Origin: a virus
IMG/VR virus record: IMGVR_UViG_3300030430_004068
Location: 13,782 to 36,153 of that record
Direction: 5' to 3' (one strand)
Length of the DNA stretch: 22,372 nucleotides
Shown here: in pieces, positions 15,052 through 21,295 of the stretch
Layout of the letters: every line of letters begins with the position of its first letter
Position numbering within the stretch: the first letter of the stretch is position 1
Position numbers and translations under genes: made by a program
Notes under the pieces: model-generated
Seen by the model: the letters and a program-made list of their open reading frames with translations, nothing else
What the model was told of the DNA's origin: nothing
Database searches by the model: none

Positions 15052-16914
15052 ATGCCACAAGACATCGCCAACAAGACATTATCGGACATAACAGTCCATA
15101 TGAAGTACGCAAAGTACTTACCACAGAAAGAGAGAAGAGAAGTATGGTCAGAGTTAGTAGATCGCAACAAAGCGATGCATTTAAAAAAGTTCCCGGAGAT
15201 GAAAGAAGAGATAGAAGCTGCTTATGAATATGTATATGATAAAAAAGTTTTGCCTTCTATGCGTTCTATGCAGTTTGGCGGTAAGCCCATTGAAGTGGCC
15301 CCTAATCGTATTTTTAATTGTGCCTATTTGCCTATCGATGATTGGCGTTCATTTCATGAAATTATGTTTTTACTTCTTGGTGGCACTGGTGTCGGCTATA
15401 GCGTACAGTTTCATCACGTAAACAAACTACCAGAGATTACAAGACCGTCTGTTAAGCGTACACGTCGCCACCTTGTTGGTGATAGCATAGAAGGCTGGGC
15501 AGATGCCGTAAAGGTTTTGATGAAGTCCTACTTTACTGGTGCTTCAAAAGTTCGTTTTGATTATAGTGATATCCGGCCAAAAGGAGCCAGACTAGTAACT
15601 TCAGGTGGCAGAGCGCCAGGACCACAGCCTCTTCGTGAATGCTTGGTAAAGTTGGAAGGTATCTTATGTAACAAAGAAACAGGTGATAAACTTACTCCTA
15701 TTGAAGTTCATGATATGGTGTGTTACATCGCAGACGCAGTTTTAGCTGGTGGCATCAGGCGAGCGGCTCTAATATCTCTATTTTCTGCTGGTGATGATGA
15801 AATGATCTCCGCAAAGAGCGGTCACTGGTGGGAAAAAAACCCGCAACGAGGCCGAGCAAACAATTCTGTTGTTCTTATGCGCCACTTGGTTACGGAAGAG
15901 TTCTTTAAAGACCTCTGGTTTCGCGTAAAGGCGTCAGGAGCAGGTGAGCCAGGGTTTTATTTCTCAAATGATAAAGACTGGGGCACTAATCCATGCTGTG
16001 AGATCGCTCTTCGCCCCTACCAGTTCTGTAATCTAACAGAAATCAATGCTTCTGACGTAGATAGCCAAGAGGAAATCAACGCAAGAGCCCGAGCAGCCAC
16101 ATTTATTGGTACTTTACAGGCTTCTTATACTGATTTTCATTATCTTCGCGACGTATGGCGTAGAACAACGGAAAAAGATGCTCTTGTTGGCGTTTCTATG
16201 ACCGGCATTGCTTCAGGAAATGTTCTTAAGTTAGATATGAAAGAGGCAGCAAAAGAAGTAAGAGAAGAAAATAAAAGAATCGCTGATCTTGTGGGCATTA
16301 AACCAGCAGCACGCACAACTTGCGTAAAGCCAGCAGGAACAACAAGCTTAACTCTTGGAACATCCTCTGGTATTCATGCTTGGCATAACGATTATTACAT
16401 TCGCCGCTTACGAGTCGGTAAAAACGAAGCAATATACAATTATTTGTCTATTTACCACCCAGATCTTGTAGAGGACGAATTTTTTAGACCACATGACACA
16501 GCAGTTATATCCGTCCCCCAGAAAGCACCGCAAGGAGCTATCACACGAGATGAAACTGCTATGGATATGTTAGAGAGAGTTAAAAAAGTTTCTACAGAGT
16601 GGGTGAAAAATGGACATGGCAAGGGTCAAAACACTCACAATGTTTCAGCTACTGTTTCTATTCGCGAAGATGAGTGGGATACTGTTGGCCAGTGGATGTG
16701 GGATAATCGTGCTGTTTATAATGGTTTATCTGTTCTTCCTCATGATGGTGGCACTTACAAGCAGGCTCCGTTTGAAGACTGTGACGAAGTAACTTATATT
16801 AAGCTGCTAGATACACTGGAAGATATTGATTTATCTAAGGTTATCGAGATTGAAGACAACACAGACCTCAAAGGCGAACTAGCTTGTGCTGGTGGGGCTT
16901 GCGAAGTTTCATAA
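15052..16914 (+). CDS. nrdJ: Class II (adenosylcobalamin-dependent) ribonucleotide reductase
   Basis: 620 aa; ribosome site AAGGAG at 15036-15041. Seen: IFNCAYLP with C90, GGTGVGYSVQ, RRAALISLFS, NPCCEIALRPYQFCN with C315, E317 (radical Cys/Glu) and C326 (pairing with C90), VKPAGTTSLTLGTSSGIHAW, and the C-terminal pair C612/C617 in ACAGGACEVS. This is the RTPR-type reductase: ribonucleotides to deoxyribonucleotides using adenosylcobalamin, with thiol transfer via the C-terminal cysteines. It is shorter than the 739-residue Lactobacillus leichmannii enzyme, so parts of the allosteric or insertion regions may be missing. Advantages: single-gene, oxygen-independent dNTP supply, but the host (or the environment) must provide cobalamin. 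It shares an operon with the helicase; a promoter for the next gene lies just after its stop. Confidence 0.9.
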   Translation: MPQDIANKTLSDITVHMKYAKYLPQKERREVWSELVDRNKAMHLKKFPEMKEEIEAAYEYVYDKKVLPSMRSMQFGGKPIEVAPNRIFNCAYLPIDDWRSFHEIMFLLLGGTGVGYSVQFHHVNKLPEITRPSVKRTRRHLVGDSIEGWADAVKVLMKSYFTGASKVRFDYSDIRPKGARLVTSGGRAPGPQPLRECLVKLEGILCNKETGDKLTPIEVHDMVCYIADAVLAGGIRRAALISLFSAGDDEMISAKSGHWWEKNPQRGRANNSVVLMRHLVTEEFFKDLWFRVKASGAGEPGFYFSNDKDWGTNPCCEIALRPYQFCNLTEINASDVDSQEEINARARAATFIGTLQASYTDFHYLRDVWRRTTEKDALVGVSMTGIASGNVLKLDMKEAAKEVREENKRIADLVGIKPAARTTCVKPAGTTSLTLGTSSGIHAWHNDYYIRRLRVGKNEAIYNYLSIYHPDLVEDEFFRPHDTAVISVPQKAPQGAITRDETAMDMLERVKKVSTEWVKNGHGKGQNTHNVSATVSIREDEWDTVGQWMWDNRAVYNGLSVLPHDGGTYKQAPFEDCDEVTYIKLLDTLEDIDLSKVIEIEDNTDLKGELACAGGACEVS

Positions 16915-16922
16915 AAATCCTC

Positions 16923-16951
16923 TTGACAAATTAATAAAATTTTATTATTAT
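16923..16951 (+). promoter_or_regulatory. Sigma70-type promoter directly abutting a start codon
   Basis: TTGACA (16923-16928, perfect), a 17-bp spacer and TATTAT (16946-16951). Transcription is expected around 16957-16959, which coincides with the ATG at 16958 of the lipoprotein gene. This implies a leaderless or nearly leaderless mRNA. Confidence 0.8.
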
Positions 16952-16957
16952 ATGTCT

Positions 16958-17257
16958 ATGAAGAAATCAATTATTGGTTTGGTCCTCACACTTGCTCTTG
17001 GGTGTGAAATTAGACCTCATCCCTTTTCAAGAGTACAATTTGTTAACCAACCGGCACAACCAGTTGCTGCTTGTGAATATAATTTTTATCATACTGGTCC
17101 AAGAAATTATGAGTACTGCACGTCGTATGACGAGTTTGGTGACTGTGATTGTTACGTAGTTTACGATCCAACAGTCATTGATCACGAGTGCTATGTTGAA
17201 TATTGTTACTACTGGGATACTTGCCGGTGGGAAACTTACGATTACAGTTGTTATTAA
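16958..17257 (+). CDS. Cys/Tyr-rich exported lipoprotein-like protein
   Basis: 99 aa. I chose ATG 16958 (M-KKSIIGLVLTLALGC): the signal peptide starts with M-K-K. ATG 16952 would add only two residues, and a frame open back to 16886 overlaps the RNR. The n-region is KK, the h-region IIGLVLTLAL, then G-C at residues 14-15 as a lipobox-like site (A-L-G-C, a slight deviation because the -2 residue is L). The mature part has 9 Cys and about 14 Tyr, with many Asp/Glu; the Cys come in C-D-C and Y-C-Y-Y contexts. Disulfide-bonded, surface or periplasmic role is likely. No homologue recognised; superinfection exclusion or envelope modification are only guesses. Its own promoter lies immediately upstream, with no ribosome site, and the gene is followed by AAGGAG for the next gene. 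Confidence 0.65.
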   Translation: MKKSIIGLVLTLALGCEIRPHPFSRVQFVNQPAQPVAACEYNFYHTGPRNYEYCTSYDEFGDCDCYVVYDPTVIDHECYVEYCYYWDTCRWETYDYSCY

Positions 17258-17267
17258 GGAGAAAAAA

Positions 17268-17573
17268 ATGACACCAAAATTTTTACAAGTTGTTGAAGAA
17301 GTAGAAGAAAATCAAAACAATGAAGAATCAAAAGATCATTATGTTGTTAACTATCTTAAATCTATGATCGCTTTAGAAGAAGCTATGGAACCTTTTAAAG
17401 AGCAGAAAAAAGAGTTACGAGCAGAATATATTGAGAATGGCTGGTTAAGTAAAGAGGAGATTTGGTCTGCTATTAAGGCATTTCGAATGTACCAAAAATC
17501 AGCTGATCTCGATGCCGTTAATGAAATGTTTGATCTAATTGAAAAGAAATTTGGCCCGAAGGAGGAAGTATGA
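17268..17573 (+). CDS. Small charged helical protein (GapR-like fold possible)
   Basis: 101 aa; ATG 17268 follows AAGGAG at 17257-17262. Seen: an acidic N-terminus (VVEEVEENQNNEESK), then a helical region EEAMEPFKEQKKELRAEYIE followed by NGWLSKEEIWSAIKAFRMYQ and DLDAVNEMFDLIEKKFG. The pattern of a Lys/Glu-rich helix, a short turn with N-G, a second helix with I-x-x-x-x-R-x-x-x and an acidic last helix is reminiscent of GapR (DUF2312/UPF0335) nucleoid proteins. This similarity is weak and I do not claim it. No membrane segment. It overlaps the start of the next gene by ATGA. It was previously readable from 17178 but the ribosome site favours 17268. Confidence 0.55.
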   Translation: MTPKFLQVVEEVEENQNNEESKDHYVVNYLKSMIALEEAMEPFKEQKKELRAEYIENGWLSKEEIWSAIKAFRMYQKSADLDAVNEMFDLIEKKFGPKEEV

Positions 17574-17851
17574 GTTTAGATCCAAGAAATCGTTTTTTAT
17601 TATTAGAGGAAGCACCAGCACAAACGGAAAAAGAGCTACCAACTATTCTTCTACCAGAAGATTATAATGTAAAAACAAATCCATTTGCCGTGTATAAGAT
17701 TAGTCAAATTTCAACTGACTGTACCAAAGTTAGTTTAGAAGACATTGGTAAATTAGTTGTGGTTGAAGATCACATGGTTTCAACAGCCAGTTTGGATCAA
17801 GGTGACTTCTTGTTGGTTCAAGAAAACCACATTTATGGAGTTTTGGGTTAA
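17570..17851 (+). CDS. GroES/gp31-like co-chaperonin candidate
   Basis: 93 aa, ATGA overlap; GGAGGA ribosome site at 17561-17566. Seen: MSLDPRNRFLLLEEAPAQTE, then LPTILLPEDYN, PFAVYKISQIS, IGKLVVVEDHMVSTASLDQG and ending QENHIYGVLG. The layout matches GroES: an N-terminal beta-strand with x-D/P-R-x-x-x-x-E, a mobile loop-like stretch with an (I/L)-x-(I/L) tripeptide (I-L-L), a strand, G-K-L-V-V-V (compare G-D-x-V), and a final E-x-x-I-x-A/G-V-L. Known: T4 gp31 substitutes for host GroES to fold the major capsid protein. Inference: same function. The sequence lacks the roof Gly-rich loop seen in GroES. The co-chaperonin call needs structural or profile support. Confidence 0.5.
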   Translation: MSLDPRNRFLLLEEAPAQTEKELPTILLPEDYNVKTNPFAVYKISQISTDCTKVSLEDIGKLVVVEDHMVSTASLDQGDFLLVQENHIYGVLG

Positions 17852-17890
17852 ATTAAAACAATTAACCTATTTAAGTTTATTAACTTTAAT
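17846..17890 (+). other. A+T-rich inverted repeats between two genes
   Basis: GGTTAA (17846-17851) pairs with TTAACC (17862-17867) over a 10-nt loop, and AAGTT (17873-17877) with AACTT (17882-17886). The first overlaps the stop codon of the GroES-like gene. There is no T tract, so termination is uncertain; they may be a weak terminator or a binding site. Confidence 0.3.
17862..17890 (+). promoter_or_regulatory. Weak promoter candidate upstream of the lytic transglycosylase gene
   Basis: TTAACC (17862-17867), 17-bp spacer, TTTAAT (17885-17890). The -35 matches 4/6 and the -10 matches 5/6 of the consensus. It overlaps the inverted repeats listed at 17846, so alternative explanations exist. It would start transcription near 17897. 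Confidence 0.3.
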
Positions 17891-17918
17891 ATACAATGAG
17901 TAAAAAGGAGAATAAGGT

Positions 17919-18497
17919 TTGATAGGATATATTGTTTTAAGTGTTATCACTACAAATAACTTAAGTTATGACTACAATGATCTAATAAATGAGGCGTATG
18001 AATGTAGAAACGCCAAACAAGAAGTATTGGATACGGGAATAGTAGAAAAGCTAGTTGAAATAGAAGATTTCTACTTTCAAGCATATAAAATCCCAGAAGA
18101 TTTACGAGGAATGTTGCTAGCTGCAGCTTGTGTTGAGAGTGGTTACGATGCCCGTGCAAAAGGCGATTGGAAAATCACTTTTAAAACAAAAAAGCACCCG
18201 AGGGCCAAAGGAATACTTCAGTTTTGGCATTGGGCAGAAAAAGAATATGGACTCAATAGACTCGACCCAATACAATCAGCTCATGTTTGGATGATTCACG
18301 TCGCAAATACTCGTGATAAAGATCGTTGTAGAGGCTACAGGATGACAAATAAACAAAAATGGCTAGGTGCTTGGGCACAAGCTGTTAGAGGTCGCCTTAC
18401 AAAACAAAACCGATATCGTTGCTTTCAGCGAACCAAGCACTGGAAGAAATTAAGGAAATGGAAGAAAAATATTAAAAACTATGACGAAGGATGTTAA
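17919..18497 (+). CDS. Lytic transglycosylase-like (SLT domain) protein
   Basis: 192 aa, TTG start at 17919 with AAGGAG at 17905-17910 (8-nt spacing). Seen: a short hydrophobic N-terminus (M-IGYIVLSVITTN), then AAACVESGYDARAKGD with catalytic Glu73 (V-E-S), RAKGILQFWHWAEKEYGLNR with the G-I-L-Q motif, SAHVWMIHVANTRDKDR, and a basic C-terminus with Lys/Trp repeats (KHWKKLRKWKKN). These are the signature elements of goose-type/SLT lytic transglycosylases, which cut peptidoglycan between MurNAc and GlcNAc. It could be the endolysin or a virion-associated lysin. The hydrophobic N-terminus may be a signal-anchor. An 8-codon reading frame at 17896-17922 ends by TTGA overlap with the TTG start. Overlaps the next gene by 17 nt. 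Confidence 0.7.
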   Translation: MIGYIVLSVITTNNLSYDYNDLINEAYECRNAKQEVLDTGIVEKLVEIEDFYFQAYKIPEDLRGMLLAAACVESGYDARAKGDWKITFKTKKHPRAKGILQFWHWAEKEYGLNRLDPIQSAHVWMIHVANTRDKDRCRGYRMTNKQKWLGAWAQAVRGRLTKQNRYRCFQRTKHWKKLRKWKKNIKNYDEGC

Positions 18498-19164
18498 TAT
18501 AACAATTGGTGGAAGCTTAAACGCTCTACAATGGGCTTATCAACACGGGACTAGATTGATAATAAATAAGCCTTCCTTTCCTCCTCCCTATGAGCCCTCA
18601 AGCACAAAACTTGCCTGGGGGCTACTTTATTACAAGCTGATGATGGACGGCAAAATAATTGGTGGCGATTATGTAAATGCAGTCCGAATTGACGATGACG
18701 AAATCATCGTTGCTTGTAAAAATAATATAATAAACAAAACAGTTTATAATAAAGTAACTCTTTTTGATGACGAAAACGTCATAGGACTTCCTAATCAAAA
18801 AGAAGAAGTCGATCAATTTACCATAATAGACACAATGTTGGCCGTATCTTTTGTTTTTAAAGACACAGCCTTTACTCTTAAGACAGGCGACGACTTAGTA
18901 AGCGAAATCCACATCCACAAAGATTATATAAACAGTCCAGCAAAAATAGCAGTTGTTTCAAATTTAAATAAAAAACAGTTGAATGACTTTAATTTTTCTG
19001 ATACAATGGCTAAGTTCAAGACAGAAACAATACTGAAAGATGTAGGTTTCACGGGAAACTTTATGAAAAGAGATGAGATTGTTTTAGAAGTTCAAGAGCG
19101 AATAGTTAAACCTAAAATGAATATCTATGAGGAAGCAGAAAAAATAAAGTTTATCTATGTATGA
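18481..19164 (+). CDS. Unknown protein with N-terminal Rossmann-like beginning
   Basis: 227 aa. Not recognised. It starts MTKDVNITIGGSLNALQWAY, where beta-strand then G-G-S-L-N-A-L resembles a nucleotide- or dinucleotide-binding beta-alpha turn. It continues with RLIINKPSFPPPYEPSSTKL and acidic stretches; no known catalytic signature is visible. ATG 18481 overlaps the lysin stop, and its stop overlaps the next start by 8 nt, so it is likely translated with both. Pairing with the nucleotidyltransferase-like gene (19157) suggests related substrates, for example in a sugar or base modification pathway. This is inference. Length and composition are unremarkable. Confidence 0.5.
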   Translation: MTKDVNITIGGSLNALQWAYQHGTRLIINKPSFPPPYEPSSTKLAWGLLYYKLMMDGKIIGGDYVNAVRIDDDEIIVACKNNIINKTVYNKVTLFDDENVIGLPNQKEEVDQFTIIDTMLAVSFVFKDTAFTLKTGDDLVSEIHIHKDYINSPAKIAVVSNLNKKQLNDFNFSDTMAKFKTETILKDVGFTGNFMKRDEIVLEVQERIVKPKMNIYEEAEKIKFIYV

Positions 19165-20062
19165 ACCCGCACTAACAATAAAAAACAAAACACACGTAAA
19201 CCTAGCAGGGATAGTCCCAGTAGCTGGTCAACCACTTGACTTCAACTTTCCCTGGCATGATAGCCTAATGCCTATTGGACACAACTACCTTGCTGTTGAG
19301 AAAGCAGTCTTTGATTGTGTAGTCGCAGGTTGTAATACAGTTTGGCTAGTATGCCCACGAGATATGCAACCTCTAATACGTTATCGCCTGGGTGATTGGG
19401 TTGTGGACCCTGTTCGTTATGACAAAGGACACACTTTTGGGAAAAGACCAAAAGTTTATGAAGTTCCCATTTACTATACGCCAATGCACCCAAAAGACAC
19501 AGGCCGTAGAGATTGCCTTGCTTGGAGCATCATTACAGGCGCTCAGTATGCTTGGCATGTAAGTAGAAAGATAAGTCGTTTCGCACATCCAGATAAATAC
19601 TTTGTTTCGTTTCCTTACGGCATGTTTTCTCCATGGTGGCTAAAAGACCACAGGGCAGCGATAAGAAATACAGATAAGAATTTTTATGTTGAATGTGACA
19701 ATAAAAACTTTAAAGATGGCCGCTTCTTGCCCTTTACTTTCTTTTCAGAAGATTTTTTAGAATGTCGTAAACATTTTAGAAAAAGTGAAACAAAAGGTTA
19801 TGATGATAAGCTAAACAAGTTAAAAGCGTCTGAAAGTTGGACCGGTCGGTATTTTACTCACGACTTTGTTTTTAGTAAAGTAAACACAGAAGGCGCATCA
19901 ACTTGTAGCCTGCCTTGGTATTATGATGTCTCTTCTTGGGAGGGACTAAAAGATTGGCTAGGTGGCGAACACAAATTAGAAAGGCCAAAAGAATTTTTAA
20001 TGTCATATAACGAATGGAACCCACTAGGAGTAGATATTGAAGAAAACACTGAAGATAATTAA
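19157..20062 (+). CDS. Nucleotidyltransferase-like (GT-A fold) protein
   Basis: 301 aa, overlapping the previous gene by 8 nt. Seen: near the start LAGIVPVAGQPLDFNFPWHD, then SLMPIGHNYLAVEKAVFDCV, AGCNTVWLVCPRDMQPLIRY and RLGDWVVDP. The L-A-G-x-x-P-x-A-G...L-x-P-I-x, then V-x-x-A-G-C-x-x-x-W-L-V-C pattern matches sugar-nucleotidyltransferase/MobA-like proteins, where the first part is the nucleotide-binding loop (here PVAG instead of the usual AAG-x-G-T-R). Later parts (KDHRAAIRNTDKNFYVECDN, then LPFTFFSEDF) are specific and unassigned. It could transfer NMP to a sugar, lipid or protein. The product is unknown; the altered binding loop may change the substrate or activity. Context with 18481 suggests a two-gene unit. 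The 40-aa gene at 20037 begins inside it. Confidence 0.6.
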   Translation: MYEPALTIKNKTHVNLAGIVPVAGQPLDFNFPWHDSLMPIGHNYLAVEKAVFDCVVAGCNTVWLVCPRDMQPLIRYRLGDWVVDPVRYDKGHTFGKRPKVYEVPIYYTPMHPKDTGRRDCLAWSIITGAQYAWHVSRKISRFAHPDKYFVSFPYGMFSPWWLKDHRAAIRNTDKNFYVECDNKNFKDGRFLPFTFFSEDFLECRKHFRKSETKGYDDKLNKLKASESWTGRYFTHDFVFSKVNTEGASTCSLPWYYDVSSWEGLKDWLGGEHKLERPKEFLMSYNEWNPLGVDIEENTEDN

Positions 20063-20159
20063 TGAAGTTTTATATTTTGTAATATTTTATACAGCGCTTT
20101 TGTGTTACTCGGCCGCGTATAAAATTCAAAGCTTTTTAATCAGAAAGAAAAACAAATAA
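20037..20159 (+). CDS. 40-aa single-span membrane protein
   Basis: Small ORF starting at TTG 20037, with AGGAG (20026-20030) 6 nt upstream. It starts inside the end of the nucleotidyltransferase gene in another frame and ends with TAA at 20157-20159. Product: basic N-terminus (M-KKTLKIINE), one hydrophobic segment VLYFVIFYTALLCYSAAY (about residues 11-28), then a basic end (FLIRKKNK). It fills a gap of 109 nt that otherwise has no gene. Good ribosome site and membrane-helix composition support it, but there is no other evidence. A holin-like or spanin-like role is possible because a lysin gene lies nearby; this is inference. Confidence 0.5.
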   Translation: MKKTLKIINEVLYFVIFYTALLCYSAAYKIQSFLIRKKNK

Positions 20160-20171
20160 CTATTTATTATT

Positions 20172-20969
20172 GTGAAACTTATACTTGAAAATTGGCGTCA
20201 ATACTTAAAAGAACAACAAGAGTCCGAACTGGGTGTCTATGTTGAAATGGAAAAAGGTTATGCAATAAGCCTTTCTTTAGTTAACTTAAGCGCCATACGT
20301 CAGCAACTACAAAACGCTTCTTCAGTTCAAGACTTTGTAAATAAACTTAAAAGCAGAGAAATGTATGATAGGGCAATATTGGGAAACATACGAGCACAGT
20401 ATAACCCCATGTTGGCTAAGTCTGGTGTTTCTGGCGGTCAATGCGGTCCTTCTGATAGCTATTCTGTTATTGGTTCTATTGGAAAAGGATATGGAGAAGA
20501 GCTATACAATGCCCTTCTTGGTTTCGCCGCATCGCAGAAAGATTACATATATATCACACCGGATAGGAATTCTGTTTCCCCAGGCGCCTCGAAAAGATGG
20601 AAGAAGGTTGATGATCAAACAGCAGATATAACTCCTCCGGGGACATCGGATATATATAACACAACGTTTGACCCAGTGGGGCAAAAACGAACCGCACCAA
20701 CTGATGATGATTGTAAAGTTCATGGCGTTGATCACCTAGATAGAGGTTATAGAGATGTAAATCAGGTTGCATTTTATAAAAAATTAAAAGATAATTTAGA
20801 TAACTTCTTTGTTAAGGAAGTGGAACCAATGTTTGAAAAACCAGGGTTTTTTGCTAAGTTATTTGGTAATACACCAGAGAGCAAAGCTTTGAAAATAAAG
20901 AAACAACTTCTTAAAGTAGGGAAAGCAAAGTTTTATGATTATCTCGCACTCGGCCACCAATTCGTTTAA
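20172..20969 (+). CDS. GNAT-like protein with capsid-targeting leader
   Basis: 265 aa, GTG start at 20172; no good ribosome site, so the start rests on the leader MKLILENWRQYLKEQQESEL, which matches the one at 7451 and ends in an LxE-like motif (L12-K-E14). After it come QYNPMLAKSGVSGGQCGPSD, SYSVIGSIGKGYGEELYNAL, and YIYITPDRNSVSPGASKRWK. G-x-G-Y-G-E-x-L-Y-x-x-L then (S/T)-D-R-x-S-V-S-x-x-A-x-R-x-W is the shape of the acetyl-CoA-binding and C-terminal parts of GNAT acetyltransferases. The C-terminus contains D-D-D-C and a Phe/Lys-rich end. Inference: an acyltransferase-like protein packaged in the head and injected, analogous to T4 Alt in carrying an enzymatic effector behind a cleaved leader. 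Substrate and activity are unknown. Confidence 0.6.
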   Translation: MKLILENWRQYLKEQQESELGVYVEMEKGYAISLSLVNLSAIRQQLQNASSVQDFVNKLKSREMYDRAILGNIRAQYNPMLAKSGVSGGQCGPSDSYSVIGSIGKGYGEELYNALLGFAASQKDYIYITPDRNSVSPGASKRWKKVDDQTADITPPGTSDIYNTTFDPVGQKRTAPTDDDCKVHGVDHLDRGYRDVNQVAFYKKLKDNLDNFFVKEVEPMFEKPGFFAKLFGNTPESKALKIKKQLLKVGKAKFYDYLALGHQFV

Positions 20970-21234
20970 AATAAATGTAACAGAGTTAACCAACCTAATA
21001 ATAAATGATATAAAGTTCTGCTCTATCGAAGATGGCAAATGTTCTGCCTTTCTTCATCTAACCGAAGATGCTCCAGAGTTCTCCATCAGGTGGGGAAATA
21101 AAATGCTCGTAAAGGAAGCTAATAAACCTTTTTCTATTGAACATCCATTACTAAACAAACATACCTTTAAAATCACAAACGTTCGACCCAAACCAAAGCC
21201 GATATCTATTTTTGAGTGGCTCAAAACACGTTAA
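20935..21234 (+). CDS. Unknown small protein
   Basis: 99 aa, not recognised. ATG 20935 overlaps the preceding gene by 35 nt in another frame; no strong ribosome site is seen, so the start is uncertain. Soluble and probably beta-rich: FSIRWGNKMLVKEANKPFSI, then NKHTFKITNVRPKPKPISIF. The W-x-x-K...P-F-x-I and K-I-x-N-V-R-P-K-P-K-P strands suggest a compact beta domain. Intergenic space with a promoter follows, so this gene ends its operon. Confidence 0.4.
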   Translation: MIISHSATNSFKINVTELTNLIINDIKFCSIEDGKCSAFLHLTEDAPEFSIRWGNKMLVKEANKPFSIEHPLLNKHTFKITNVRPKPKPISIFEWLKTR

Positions 21235-21242
21235 GTTTTCTC

Positions 21243-21271
21243 TTGACTTTAAACGCAAACTATATTAGTAT
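21243..21271 (+). promoter_or_regulatory. Sigma70-type promoter for the DnaE polymerase
   Basis: TTGACT (21243-21248), a 17-bp spacer and TAGTAT (21266-21271). Transcription would begin near 21278, with TTGGAG as ribosome site at 21285-21290 and ATG at 21296. Confidence 0.7.
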
Positions 21272-21295
21272 TAGCAAAAATAACTTGGAGAATAA

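Noticed and set aside
14653-15060. Minus-strand 135-aa open frame opposite the helicase
   Set aside because: The helicase motifs on + are unambiguous; the antisense frame is Cys/Ser-rich low complexity with no start signal.
20365-20631. Second frame inside the GNAT-like gene
   Set aside because: Hydrophobic shadow without ribosome site; the coding signal and leader lie in the main frame.
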